A stretch of 64,000 bases of DNA from CAZSNT01 sp964607765 (GTDB lineage: Bacteria > Verrucomicrobiota > Lentisphaeria > Oligosphaerales > JABHEG01): the NCBI GenBank assembly GCA_964607765.1, contig CAZSNT010000035.1, positions 3,974 through 67,973 of the forward strand, given 5' to 3'. Of the stretch, positions 27,620 to 37,900 are shown piece by piece; position 1 is the first letter of the stretch, and the number at the start of each line of letters is the position of its first letter. Both the position numbers and the translations under genes were made by a program. A model generated the notes under the pieces. It was not told the DNA's origin, did no database searches, and saw nothing but the letters and a program-made list of their open reading frames with translations.

Positions 27620-30600
27620 ATGAACAACATGAACCGCAAGTACTTCCTCCTCTGGGCCCTTCTGGCCCTCGGCGCATTCGCCGCCGAGGACTTCGAACAG
27701 GGCGCCGCCGTGCCGGGCGGCTGGTCGGCTGCGGGCGGCGCGTCGGTTCGCATCGTCCGCGAACGCTGCAAGTCCGGCCAACAGAGCTTGCTCTGGTCCT
27801 GGTCGTCGGCAGGCGACTCCCTGGTCCACGCCGACCCGGCGGCCTTTCGGAAGCTGACCGCAGACAATGGCCGGGGGTTTGGCAGTTGCCTGGGCATGTG
27901 GGTGTACAACGAGACGCCAACTGCCGCGCCCATGCGTTGCGAACTCCGCAACGGCGACCAGACCGTGGCCCGCTTCTGGTTCTGGATGGATTTCCGCGGC
28001 TGGCGCCCCTTGATGGTGCGCTACTCGCAGATCGGCTGGAGCAAGGGCCAAGCGGTCACGGGGTTGCGGATCATGCCTCCCGAGGGGCTCGAAAGCGGTC
28101 GGCTCTACATCGACGGGTTCGACGCGAACTTCATCCATCGCGGCCCGGCGCGCGACTATCAGATGCCCTGGGTCGGGCATGAGAACGGCCTGGCGGACCC
28201 GGCTGCGGTCGCGCTGAGCAGCACCAACATCGCACAGAACCGGCCGTGGTTGCCCGAACTGAAGCCGGTCGCGGCATTCACGGCGGCTGAGCGTGCGGAC
28301 CTGGCGCGGCTGGCCGAGGCCTTGCCGAAACTGCGGGAGCGTGTTCGCGTACCCGTACTCGCCAAGGAAGAGTCGTCCCCGGGCACGGACGACATGCGTC
28401 CGGCGGCTGAGCCAGTGGCCGCCATGCGGGCCAAGCTCAAGGCGTGGGGCATCGTGCGCGAGAACGGCGTGCTGCGCGGCCCCGCCATCGGCAACACCTC
28501 GCCCATGAAACCCGCGGAAGCCGTACACATGGCCGAATACATGAAGCTCTGCGGCCAGGTGCGCAACGCGTTCCAGCGCGCCCGCGACCCCGACGACGCG
28601 GGCGACCTGGCGCGGATGTTCGTGGACCTGGCGGAGCACCTGCTGGACCAGGGCTGGGCAGAGGGCTCCGGCAACATGGGCTCGTTGGGCAACGGCTACG
28701 GCCTGCGTGACTGGCCGCCGTATTTCTACTCCATGCGCGATGTCTTGGCAGAAGCCGGCATCTTGCGTGAGGTCGCGCTGGGCCTCAGTTGGCACATGGG
28801 CTGGGGACATTCGGCGATGAGCGAACACCCCGGCGGCAGCATGGACACGCTGAACAACTACAACCGCGCGTTGCTGCCGTGCGCGCTCATGATGCCCGAC
28901 GAAGCCGAGCGTCTGCAGCGCCTACGCGTGGTCCAGCGTCACTTCAGTCTCGCCCTGACCAATCCCCGCATGCTCGGACCCGACGGCTCTGCCTACCACC
29001 ACGGCATGCACCATTTTGCCTATGCGTCGTATTCCATGGGGGTGGCATTCCGCACGGCCCACCGCCTGCGGGACACCGTCTTCCGCCTCTCCCCCGAAGC
29101 CCACGAACACCTGCGCGCCCACGTCCACGCCATGACGTTCGCCACGGTCAACGGCCAGCAGCCCCCAAACATGAATGCTCGGGCGGGCGCCCCGCTCAAC
29201 TGCGACATGAGCAAGTGCCGGACCATCCTGGCTGACATTGACGCTTCGGCGCCGCCAGCCGAAGAGCGCGACCGCCGCTGCCCGCAGTCTGCATCGGGCC
29301 ATTGGACGATGAACGGCACGGCTGCGTCGTTGCACCGTCGGGACGACTGGCTGGTGAGCATCGTGGGCATGATCAAGTTCTGGCGCGGTCTCGAGATCTA
29401 CGGCTGGACCCAAACGAACAACTACGGGGAGTATGCACGCTACGGTTCCGTGCTCGTCTGCGCCTCTGGCGACCCGGTGTCGCTGGCCGAGAGCGGCATG
29501 GTCCACGACGGCTGGGACTGGTGCAAGTGGCCGGGAACAACAGCCTTGCAGCGGCCGTCCCATGAGATCTTCCGGGGCTACGCAATGCGCGGCAACCCCA
29601 CCGCTTTCGCCGGCGGCACGCGGCTGGAAGACGACGGGGTCTGGGGAATGGACTTCCAGGGCAGAGACGTGCACTTCCGCAAGTCTGTGTTCTGCTTCGA
29701 CAAACGCGTCACCGTGGTCACCACCAACATTCGCAGCGACGAGGACAGACCGGCGCTCACCACGCTCTTCCAAGCCGCGATCGACCCTCAAGCGGAGGCC
29801 CTGACCGTGAACGGCGAGAGCATTGCGCAGTTCCCCTGGGAGTCGCAGTTGCCTGCGGACAGACTCCAGTGCCTGACCGACGGCAAAGGCAACGGCTACC
29901 TCGTCCACCCGGGTGAGAGCAGCCTGCGCCTGCACCGCAAACCCCAGGAGTGGGTCTACATGACAGAGAAGTACCTGAGGGATCCTGCCGACAACCCGAT
30001 TCAGGACTACCGCCGACGTCGGTACCGGCACCGGAACGTCGTCGAAAACGAGGCGTACTTCACACCCTCGACGAACAACTTCGCAACCGCCTGGTTCGAG
30101 CACGGCGCGAAGCCGACCGACGCGGCCTGTGCCTACACCATCTTCGTGCAGTCTTCCCCCGAAGAGCTGGTCGCGGCCGCTGCCACTCCCCCATACACCG
30201 TGCTGCGCCAGGATGAACAGGCCCATATCCTACACGATCACCCGACCGGCACCACCGCCTACGTCATCTTCGACGAAACCGTCGAGCTCACCGCAGCGCC
30301 CTCCAGACTGCCCCCCATCCCCCATCAATCCGCAGTCCGCAATCTGCAACCGAGCCAGAAGCGAGCTCGACGAGGTCAGCCTCCAATCTGCAATCTGCAA
30401 TCTGCAATCTGCAATCTTCAATCTGCAATCTGCAATCTGCAATCCGCCTCCCGTCCCTGCCTCGTCATGCTTCGCCGGCATGGCAGGAAACGCCTGACCC
30501 TCAGCGTTGCGTCGACGGACAAGGCCCTGACGGAACCGATCGTCCTGGCCGTCCCGGGACGATGGCGTCTGGCAGGTCAGTTCCCCGAAGGAGTCACCGC

Positions 30601-30709
30601 CACGGCCGAGGAGAATCTGACCCGTGTCCATGTCCCCTACCGGGACTACATGCCGGTTCAACTTGATCTGAGAAGACGCAGCTGGTTCGACGCCATTCTG
30701 GGACGGTAG
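27620..30709 (+). CDS. PL8 polysaccharide lyase 4 (exported, contains heptamer array)
   Basis: 1029 residues with a signal peptide (about 1-21; the start could also be the ATG at 27632). Jelly roll with WVYNETP and MDFRGWRPL. Helical domain with His/Tyr in GPDGSAYHHGMHHFAY (about 453-468). Glu in GLEIYG (about 590), then beta-sandwich domains. The GRHP motif is not intact; the nearest match is NARAGAPL, so the Arg is uncertain. Near residue 900 an array of 7-bp repeats (30325-30446) is translated in frame as copies of the heptapeptide ICNLQSA. It lies between the strand ending YVIFDE and the conserved RPCLVMLRR strand. The array lies in a linker and probably leaves the fold intact. Confidence 0.88.
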   Translation: MNNMNRKYFLLWALLALGAFAAEDFEQGAAVPGGWSAAGGASVRIVRERCKSGQQSLLWSWSSAGDSLVHADPAAFRKLTADNGRGFGSCLGMWVYNETPTAAPMRCELRNGDQTVARFWFWMDFRGWRPLMVRYSQIGWSKGQAVTGLRIMPPEGLESGRLYIDGFDANFIHRGPARDYQMPWVGHENGLADPAAVALSSTNIAQNRPWLPELKPVAAFTAAERADLARLAEALPKLRERVRVPVLAKEESSPGTDDMRPAAEPVAAMRAKLKAWGIVRENGVLRGPAIGNTSPMKPAEAVHMAEYMKLCGQVRNAFQRARDPDDAGDLARMFVDLAEHLLDQGWAEGSGNMGSLGNGYGLRDWPPYFYSMRDVLAEAGILREVALGLSWHMGWGHSAMSEHPGGSMDTLNNYNRALLPCALMMPDEAERLQRLRVVQRHFSLALTNPRMLGPDGSAYHHGMHHFAYASYSMGVAFRTAHRLRDTVFRLSPEAHEHLRAHVHAMTFATVNGQQPPNMNARAGAPLNCDMSKCRTILADIDASAPPAEERDRRCPQSASGHWTMNGTAASLHRRDDWLVSIVGMIKFWRGLEIYGWTQTNNYGEYARYGSVLVCASGDPVSLAESGMVHDGWDWCKWPGTTALQRPSHEIFRGYAMRGNPTAFAGGTRLEDDGVWGMDFQGRDVHFRKSVFCFDKRVTVVTTNIRSDEDRPALTTLFQAAIDPQAEALTVNGESIAQFPWESQLPADRLQCLTDGKGNGYLVHPGESSLRLHRKPQEWVYMTEKYLRDPADNPIQDYRRRRYRHRNVVENEAYFTPSTNNFATAWFEHGAKPTDAACAYTIFVQSSPEELVAAAATPPYTVLRQDEQAHILHDHPTGTTAYVIFDETVELTAAPSRLPPIPHQSAVRNLQPSQKRARRGQPPICNLQSAICNLQSAICNLQSASRPCLVMLRRHGRKRLTLSVASTDKALTEPIVLAVPGRWRLAGQFPEGVTATAEENLTRVHVPYRDYMPVQLDLRRRSWFDAILGR
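30325..30446. repeat. In-frame tandem heptamer array (CAATCTG)n in lyase 4
   Basis: A degenerate part at about 30325-30350 is followed by nine consecutive 7-bp units at 30384-30446, with one variant unit (CAATCTT) and one terminal variant (CAATCCG). Three units make 21 bases, which encode the seven residues ICNLQSA. Neither strand of the unit contains a stop in any frame. Confidence 0.93.
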
Positions 30710-30811
30710 CTGAAGACACCTGGATCGGCCATCCCAACGCGAATGCTTCGAGGAGTGAATCAACCGGGACCACACCGAAACCGGTCCGAGCAACTAAGAG
30801 AGTTCAACACG

Positions 30812-33154
30812 ATGAGCAGGAATAGCGAGACCATGAACACGGCCTGCCGCACGCTTCCGGCGGCGGCAGTACGCCCGGACACCGGCATCCGCTGTGCGGG
30901 AAACATGTACGCCAGGACGTACCCGGGGCCTTGCTGGCCTTTCGGTATGGCGCAGCCTGGGCCGGACAACATCACCGGCTGGGATTTCACTAACGGCTAT
31001 TCCAGCGACATGCGCTTCATCGAAGGTTTCTCGATGATGCGAATGAGCGGCACCGGGTGGTTCGGCGATTTCGGCAGCCTGCAAGTCATGCCCACCACCG
31101 GCCCCATGCAGACCTACCGTGGCAACACCCTGGCGCGGGGCGGCGAACAACGTCGGAATGGCTGGCATTCGTCCTTCCTCCAACGCGATGAGGAGATCCG
31201 TCCCGGATATTACAGCGTCCTCCTGCATGATTACCGCATCCGCGCCGAGTTGACGGCTACTCGCCACTGCGGGATAATGCGCTTCACCTTTCCCGAGCAT
31301 GACCAGAGCCGCATTCAGATCGATCTGGCCCGGCGAATTGGCGGCACCACCAGCGAGCAAGCCTTCTCCGTGGTTGGGGACCGTGCCGTGGAAGGCTGGG
31401 TGCGCTGTGGACCGGAAGGCGGCGGCATGGGCAACGGAAGGCCTGAAGACCTCAAGTACCGGGTTCACTTCCGCGCCGAGTTCAGCCGCCCCTTCGACTC
31501 GGTCGGCTGCTGGGAGGCCACCTTCCCGGAAGGCACCAAGCGCGACCTCCGCTACATCGCAACTGACGAGTACGCCGACGCGTGCCGAAACGCCGAGGTC
31601 CGCCCCGGAACGCGGCAGGCACACGGGCAGCATCTTGGCTTCTACACCGAGTTCGCAACACGGGCCGACGAGCAGGTGCTCCTCAAGCTGGGCCTCTCCT
31701 TTGTTGACATTGACGGGGCGCGGCGCAATCTCGAGGCGGAGCTGGACCACTGGGACTTCGACCGCGTCAGACGCGAGCTCGTCGCGGCCTGGGAGCAAGA
31801 GCTCAAGAGCCTGCGAGTCGCTGCCGGCACGCCGCGCGACGAGGCGATTGCTGCGACAGCCGTCTATCACACGCGCCTGGACCCGCGTCGAATCGATGAT
31901 GTCGACGGACGCTACGTCGACGGCAACGGACAGCCCCGGCAGATGAAGGCCTGGCGACCACGCACGGTCTTCAGCGGCTGGGACGCCTTTCGCAGCTACA
32001 TCCCCCTGATGACACTGATGGCCCCGGACCTCGTCAACGATCAGGTTAACACACTGCTCGAAGTGGCAACGACAACTGGCAAGGGCCTCCCGAAATGGGA
32101 GTTGATGGGAATCGACATCGAGTGCATGGTCGGCGACCCGGCCGTCGGCACGATTGTCGACGCCTACCTGAAAGGAATCCGGGATTACGACGTCGAGCTG
32201 GCCTACCAGCTCTGCCTGGAAACGGCTTTCGGCCCGCGCACGCATCGGGACGACTGGCAGGTCTACCGGGACCTCGGCTACTGCCCGATGCGCCGCCGCC
32301 CGGACGGTCGCTACGTGGGCGCCGGCGTGTCCACCACCTTGGAGAACTGCTATTTCGACTGGTGCGTGTACCGCTTCGCCAAAGCGCTCGGGCGCGAGGA
32401 GGACGCCGCGCGACTGCGCCCGTCCCTGACGAACTACCGCAACATCTACTGTCCCGACGTGGGACTGATGCGGGGCCGCGAGGAGAACGGGGACTGGATT
32501 CCCTGGCAGGGCGCGACGACATTCGGCCAGGGCTGCGTCGAGTCCAACCCGCTCCAGCAGAGTTTCTTCGTTCCCCACGACCCGATCGGCCTCATGCAGC
32601 TGATGGGGGAAGACCGGTTCTTCGACACCCTCGAGGACATGTTTGCCAAAACCCCGGCAAGCTGCTTCTGGAACCCCTACTACAACCATTCCAACGAGCC
32701 CGTCCACCAGCTCGTGTACATCTTCGCCTGCACGGGACGACCGTGGCTGACACAGAAGTACGCCCGCTGGGTGCTCAAGAACGCGTACGGCCTCGGGCCC
32801 GAGGGGCTCTGCGGCAACGACGACGTGGGCCAGATGTCGGCTTGGTACCTGCTGTCCGCCATGGGGCTCCACCCGTTCTGCACCGCGTCGAACACCTACG
32901 TCATCGGCAGCCCCCTCTTCCCCGAGATCGAGCTCGACCTCGACCCGCGCTACCACGCCGGCGAGACGCTACGGATCGTCGCCCGCGACAACTCCGACAC
33001 GAATGTCTACGTCCAGCATGCCGAGCTCAACGGCAAGCCGCTGAACCGTGCATGGGTGACCTATGAGGAACTGACGTCGGGCTGCACACTCGAATTCCAC
33101 ATGGGCCCCAAGCCCAACATGGAATGGGGCACAGAGAACGAAGGGACAGAATGA
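30812..33154 (+). CDS. GH92 family exo-alpha-mannosidase-type enzyme, second copy
   Basis: 780 residues from the ATG at 30812, chosen for the AAGAGAG purine stretch upstream. The ATG at 30833 aligns exactly with the start of the copy at 6497 and is an equal candidate. The open frame continues upstream to 30743 without recognisable sequence. Family motifs are intact: TYPGPCWPFGMAQPGPDN, KWELMGIDIECMVGD, HSNEPVHQ and GNDDVGQMSAWYLLSAMG. It differs from the first copy by an insertion of about 11 residues after LGYCP. No signal peptide. As with the first copy, Val replaces the usual Cys in the DDxGQ motif, so a non-standard specificity is possible. Confidence 0.9.
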   Translation: MSRNSETMNTACRTLPAAAVRPDTGIRCAGNMYARTYPGPCWPFGMAQPGPDNITGWDFTNGYSSDMRFIEGFSMMRMSGTGWFGDFGSLQVMPTTGPMQTYRGNTLARGGEQRRNGWHSSFLQRDEEIRPGYYSVLLHDYRIRAELTATRHCGIMRFTFPEHDQSRIQIDLARRIGGTTSEQAFSVVGDRAVEGWVRCGPEGGGMGNGRPEDLKYRVHFRAEFSRPFDSVGCWEATFPEGTKRDLRYIATDEYADACRNAEVRPGTRQAHGQHLGFYTEFATRADEQVLLKLGLSFVDIDGARRNLEAELDHWDFDRVRRELVAAWEQELKSLRVAAGTPRDEAIAATAVYHTRLDPRRIDDVDGRYVDGNGQPRQMKAWRPRTVFSGWDAFRSYIPLMTLMAPDLVNDQVNTLLEVATTTGKGLPKWELMGIDIECMVGDPAVGTIVDAYLKGIRDYDVELAYQLCLETAFGPRTHRDDWQVYRDLGYCPMRRRPDGRYVGAGVSTTLENCYFDWCVYRFAKALGREEDAARLRPSLTNYRNIYCPDVGLMRGREENGDWIPWQGATTFGQGCVESNPLQQSFFVPHDPIGLMQLMGEDRFFDTLEDMFAKTPASCFWNPYYNHSNEPVHQLVYIFACTGRPWLTQKYARWVLKNAYGLGPEGLCGNDDVGQMSAWYLLSAMGLHPFCTASNTYVIGSPLFPEIELDLDPRYHAGETLRIVARDNSDTNVYVQHAELNGKPLNRAWVTYEELTSGCTLEFHMGPKPNMEWGTENEGTE

Positions 33155-33197
33155 CGACGAGCCAGAGACCGCGGTGTTGTGAAAGGAGAGGAAAACG

Positions 33198-34925
33198 ATG
33201 ACTAGAATGACACTGGTCCCGGTAGTGCTCGCCGCGTGCTGCTGCCTGCATGCGGAAACGCCGAACATTGTCTTGATGCTGACGGATGATCAGGGGTATG
33301 GCGACTTTGGCGCAACCGGGAACCACCTGATCAAGACGCCGCATATCGATACTCTGGCAGCTCAGTCATTTTCGATGACCCGTCTTTACGTCAATCCGGT
33401 GTGTTCGCCGACGCGAGCTGCCTTACTGACGGGGCGGAACAGCTATCGGACCGGCGTCACGGATACCTGGAGAGGGCGCTCGACGTTGCGGGAGCAGGAG
33501 TTCACCATTGCCGAAATGCTCAAGACGAAAGGGTACTCAACAGGACTCTTCGGCAAGTGGCACCTGGGCGACAATTACCCGCACCGACCGATGGAGCAGG
33601 GCTTTGACAAGGCGATCTACCATCAGGGCGGCGGACTTGGCCAACCGTCGGACCCGCTTGAAAACAGGAACCGATACACCGACCCGATTCTGTTCGACAA
33701 CGGCAAAGCGTACCAGGCGAAAGGCTACTGCTGCGACATCTACTATGACGAGGCCATCAAGTGGCTTACGGCGGAACACAAGAAAGGCAGGCCCTTCTTT
33801 GCGTACATCGCGACGAACACGCCTCACGCGCCGTTTCACGACGTCCCAGAGAAATGGTATGAGCACTACAAGCAGATGGACCTGTCCAACAGGGATTTCA
33901 AGAATCGCAGCGGACATGCCATACCCGGCAACCCCGGCGGCGACACGACTGCCCGGATCTACGCGATGGTGTCCAACATCGACGACAACGTGGGCAAACT
34001 CACCGCGGCTCTCAAGGCGTTGGGAATCAAAAACGACACGATCATCGTCTACCTCACCGACAACGGCCCCAACGGGTATCGCTACGTCGGCGGATTTCGA
34101 GGGAAGAAGGCGATGATCACCGAGGGCGGAATTCGCAGTCCGGGCTGGTTTCACTGGCCGGCACGATTCAAGGCCGGCGGCTCGTCAGACTTGCTTACCG
34201 CTCATCTTGACCTGATGCCCACGCTGGCAGACCTGACCGGCGCCGAACTGCCGAAGGACCGAGGCATTGACGGCAGGTCGATTCTCCCGGTGTTGACAGG
34301 GCAGGACCCGACGCTGCGCTGGGACGACCGCATGATGGTTTTCCAGTGGCATCGCGGCGACCGACCACAGCGGCTGCGAAACGCGGCAGTCGTCTCACAG
34401 AACTGGAAGATTGAGGCGAGCAGCAAGGACAAGATGTCCCTGTTCGACATGCGGGACGACCCGTATGCCATGCGCGACCTGGGGGACGGCAGGCCGGAAG
34501 TCAAACAACGCATGCTCGATTTCTACGATCAGTGGTTGCGCGGGTTGGACAGCGAATACCCCAATATGTGGGAAACGCGACACGTCCTCCTTGGCGCGAC
34601 CGACGAAGAAGTCTTCCTGACCAGGATGGAAATGATCTTCACGAGAGGCAAGTGGCACAAACCCGAGTCGCTTGGCTACTGGAACGTCAATTTCAGCAAA
34701 ACCGGGAACTATGACGTTGCTTTCCAGTTGGCCACAGTAGCGAAACACGTCAAAGCAAAGTTGCTGGTCGACGGCAGCGCGACCCAGAGCAAGGAGTTTC
34801 ACAACCAGCAGAGAATGCACTTCGATGCAGTCGAGATAGCGAAAGGCAAGGTCAAACTTGCGTTCGACATTACGGCAGATGGCAAGAGAATGGGCGTCTG
34901 GCACGCGTTCGTAAAGAGCGAGTGA
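33198..34925 (+). CDS. Secreted sulfatase with C-terminal extension
   Basis: 575 residues with a signal peptide (about 1-19). Active site: LTDDQGYGDFG, CSPTR at 69-73, FGKWHLGDN, TNTPHAPFHD and YLTDNGPNG. It resembles the sulfatase at 4910 through the active-site half, but adds about 110 residues at the C-terminus (from about 465). This extension is beta-rich (KTGNYDVAFQL, AKLLVDGSA, GVWHAFV) and may bind carbohydrate. A strong AAAGGAGAGG precedes the start. The stop codon at 34923 overlaps a relic tail of a GH95-like gene. Sulfated position unknown. Confidence 0.92.
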   Translation: MTRMTLVPVVLAACCCLHAETPNIVLMLTDDQGYGDFGATGNHLIKTPHIDTLAAQSFSMTRLYVNPVCSPTRAALLTGRNSYRTGVTDTWRGRSTLREQEFTIAEMLKTKGYSTGLFGKWHLGDNYPHRPMEQGFDKAIYHQGGGLGQPSDPLENRNRYTDPILFDNGKAYQAKGYCCDIYYDEAIKWLTAEHKKGRPFFAYIATNTPHAPFHDVPEKWYEHYKQMDLSNRDFKNRSGHAIPGNPGGDTTARIYAMVSNIDDNVGKLTAALKALGIKNDTIIVYLTDNGPNGYRYVGGFRGKKAMITEGGIRSPGWFHWPARFKAGGSSDLLTAHLDLMPTLADLTGAELPKDRGIDGRSILPVLTGQDPTLRWDDRMMVFQWHRGDRPQRLRNAAVVSQNWKIEASSKDKMSLFDMRDDPYAMRDLGDGRPEVKQRMLDFYDQWLRGLDSEYPNMWETRHVLLGATDEEVFLTRMEMIFTRGKWHKPESLGYWNVNFSKTGNYDVAFQLATVAKHVKAKLLVDGSATQSKEFHNQQRMHFDAVEIAKGKVKLAFDITADGKRMGVWHAFVKSE

Positions 34926-34983
34926 GCGGTTGACGTTCAAGACAAGTGAGAACGAGCAGGTCGAACTCAGAATGGAGCAGTAG
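34924..34983 (+). pseudogene. 3' tail relic of a GH95-like gene
   Basis: In the frame starting at 34924, which overlaps the sulfatase stop, 19 codons read ERLTFKTSENEQVELRMEQ before TAG at 34981. This matches the C-terminal end of the GH95-like protein at 23965 (RFTFKTKSGETLELR). No start codon or body is present. It is most simply the end of a gene whose remainder was deleted. The match is short. Confidence 0.55.
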
Positions 34984-34984
34984 C

Positions 34985-37900
34985 ATGAGCAGAGCAACCC
35001 ATGGATTTCTAGGCCTGTGGTTACTGGTCGCCGCGGGGCAGGCAGCGGAGGGCGTTCCTCATGCCAGTGGTGGGGCCGACATCCTGGCGAAAGCAGGTTT
35101 CGCGGGCGGTTTGGTCGTGCACGTCGGCTGCGGCGACGGCCGGCTGACGGCCGAACTGCGCTCTGACACGGGGTCGCTGACCCACGGGCTCGACGCCGAC
35201 CCGGCCAATGTCGCCAAGGCGCGGCAGCACATTCATTCGACCGGGCAGCATGGGCGGATTGTCGTCAGTCACTTCGATGGCCGGTCGCTGCCCTATTGCG
35301 ACAACCTGGTGAACCTGGTTGTGGCCGACGAACTCGGCGCAGTTCCCATGGCCGAAGTGACGCGCGTGCTGGCTCCTTTGGGCGTCGCTTATGTGGGCGG
35401 AAAGAAGACAGTCAAGCCGTGGCCGAAGGAGATCGACGAGTGGACGCATTTTCTGTATGATGCGAGCGGCAATGCCGTGGGACACGACAGCGTTGTCGGG
35501 GCCCCGCATCACGTGCAATGGGAGGCGGGACCGAAATGGGCGCGCACGCACGACCACCTCGCCAGCATCAGTGCCCTGGTTTCGGCGAACGGACGGCTCT
35601 TCTACATCATAGACGAAGGGTCCATCGCGTCGGCCGCGTTGCCGCCCAAATGGAAACTGGTCGCGAGAGATGCCTTCAACGGGATCGTGCTGTGGAAAAG
35701 GGCCATCGCCCCCTGGGAGGGGCACCTCAGGGCGTTCCGCAGCGGGCCCTCGGAAATCCCGCGGCGGCTGGTGGCGAAGGGAGATCGGGTTTACGTGACC
35801 TTGGGGTATGGGAAGCCCGTGACGGCCCTTGATGCGGCAACGGGCGAGACCCTGAGGACCTATGACGACACGGACGGGACGCATGAGATCTTGTGTGAAG
35901 ACGGCGTTCTGTATCTTGCCGCAGGGGAGATTCCAGCGCCGCAGTGGAGGAAGGCCCGAAAGCGACGCGGGGCGGTCCCCACGCCGCGCGAGAAGCGGAT
36001 TCTGGCGATTGAAGCCGACACGGGCCTGCAACTGTGGAGCAAGTCGGATGAGGATACGCGCGAGTTGTTCCCGCTCTCCCTTGCTGTCGGTGGCGATCGG
36101 GTCCTTTTTCACAGCCCGAGCCACTTGATCTGCCTGGACAAGCGGTCCGGAAAAGAGTCTTGGCGCACACCTCGGCCGGTCAACATGAGACGGCCCGGGT
36201 ATTCGACCCCCACCCTGGTCGTGTGTGACGACGTTGTCCTGGTCGCCGAGCGCAACATCCCCCCCGAGCAAACGAACACGAGTGAGACGGTGCGATGGGA
36301 CGTGACGTATCGGGCAGCCATGAAGACAGGGCTGGGCCGGTTGATCGCCTATTCGGCGGCGACGGGCAAAGAGCTGTGGTCCTGCCCATCTTGCGAGGCG
36401 TACACGTCGCCGACGGACCTGTTTGTCGCCGACGGGCTCGTGTGGGTGTCCAATGTCCCGGATCGAAAAACCGCGGATTTCAGGGAGGGACGCGACCTCC
36501 GCACAGGTGAAGTGAAGAGGCGGCTTGACACGACAGAAGCGTTTACCGCCAATCATCATCACCGCTGTTACCGAAACAAAGCGACGGACCGCTACGTGTT
36601 TCTTGGCCGAAGCGGGACCTCGACCATCGACCTGCAGGGCGGAGAGCACTTGCGCCATTCATGGGTACGTGGCGGTTGCCAGTTCGGGATCCTGCCCTGC
36701 AACGGGCTTCTGTACGCGCCGACACACCCCTGTGCCTGTTACATCCAGAGCAAGCTCAGCGGCTTCTTCGCGCTTGCCCCCAAACGGACTGCGGACAGCG
36801 CACGGTGGGAGCAGGACGGAGAGGCGCTGGAGCAAGGCCCTGCCTATGGCTCTCTCGACGGGCGAGAAGTCAGCGCGTCCCAGGACTGGCCCACGTACAG
36901 GGGAGACAATGCTCGCAGCGGCGTGACGAAAACAGCCGTTCCCACGAATCTGTCAAGATCATGGACCGCAAAACCGGGCGGACGACTCACGGCGCCCGTG
37001 GTCGCCGACGGACGGGCCTATGTGGCATCGGTCGACCGGCATGTGCTGCACGCGTTGAACGCGGACTCGGGAGACGTGCTTTGGACTTTCGCGGCAGGCG
37101 GCCGCATCGACTCGCCGCCCAGTGTCGCCAACGGGATGGTTGTGTTTGGCAGCCGAGACGGGACGGTCCATTGCCTCCGCGCCGACGACGGTCGGCTGAT
37201 CTGGCGCTTCCGGGCAGGGCCGGCGAGAAGGCTGGTGGTCTCCTACGGGCAAGTGGAGTCTGCCTGGCCCGTCCACGGGAGCGTGCTGCTCCACGAGGGC
37301 ACGGTCTATTTTGGCGCCGGGCGGTCGTCGTATCTGGACGGCGGCATGGCGGTCTACCGGCTCGACCTGGCAACCGGACGACAACTGTCGAAGACGCATC
37401 TGTACGACCGGGACCCCGTAACCGGCGCTCAGTTCAAGGACCGGACGAAGGACGACTACGACATGCCCGGCGGACTGCTGGACATCCTGTCGTGCGACGG
37501 CTCCTCCGTCTACATGGGCGAGATGCGTTTCGATCTGCGCGGCAATACTCAAGAGCCAACCGTCCCCCACCTGTTCAGTTCGGCGGGGTTTCTGGACGAC
37601 ACGTGGTGGCACAGAACGTATTGGCAATACGGCATTCACATGCTTTCCGGCCCCTATGAATGGTCCATGGTAGGCAACACGCTACCAGCCGGACGCATCA
37701 TGTCCGTCGACGACTCAACCATCTTCGGATTCGGCCGAGACAAGTACGCGGCCGGTGGGCACGTCGGGCTCGGGAGCAGCGCCCTCCGGGCTTCCTATGA
37801 TCGAAACAAAGGCGGGCGCTACACGCTGTTCGCCGTGGCCAAGGAGCCCTATGTCACGGCGGAGCCTTTTCAGAAGGCGAGAAAGACATTTTCCCGCAAA

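Noticed and set aside
30384..30446. CRISPR-like array
   Set aside because: Units are 7 bp with no spacers, inside a coding sequence, and no cas gene is nearby.
30794..32956. 720-codon open frame on the minus strand inside the second GH92 gene
   Set aside because: Antisense shadow of a clear GH92 gene, with no family motif of its own.
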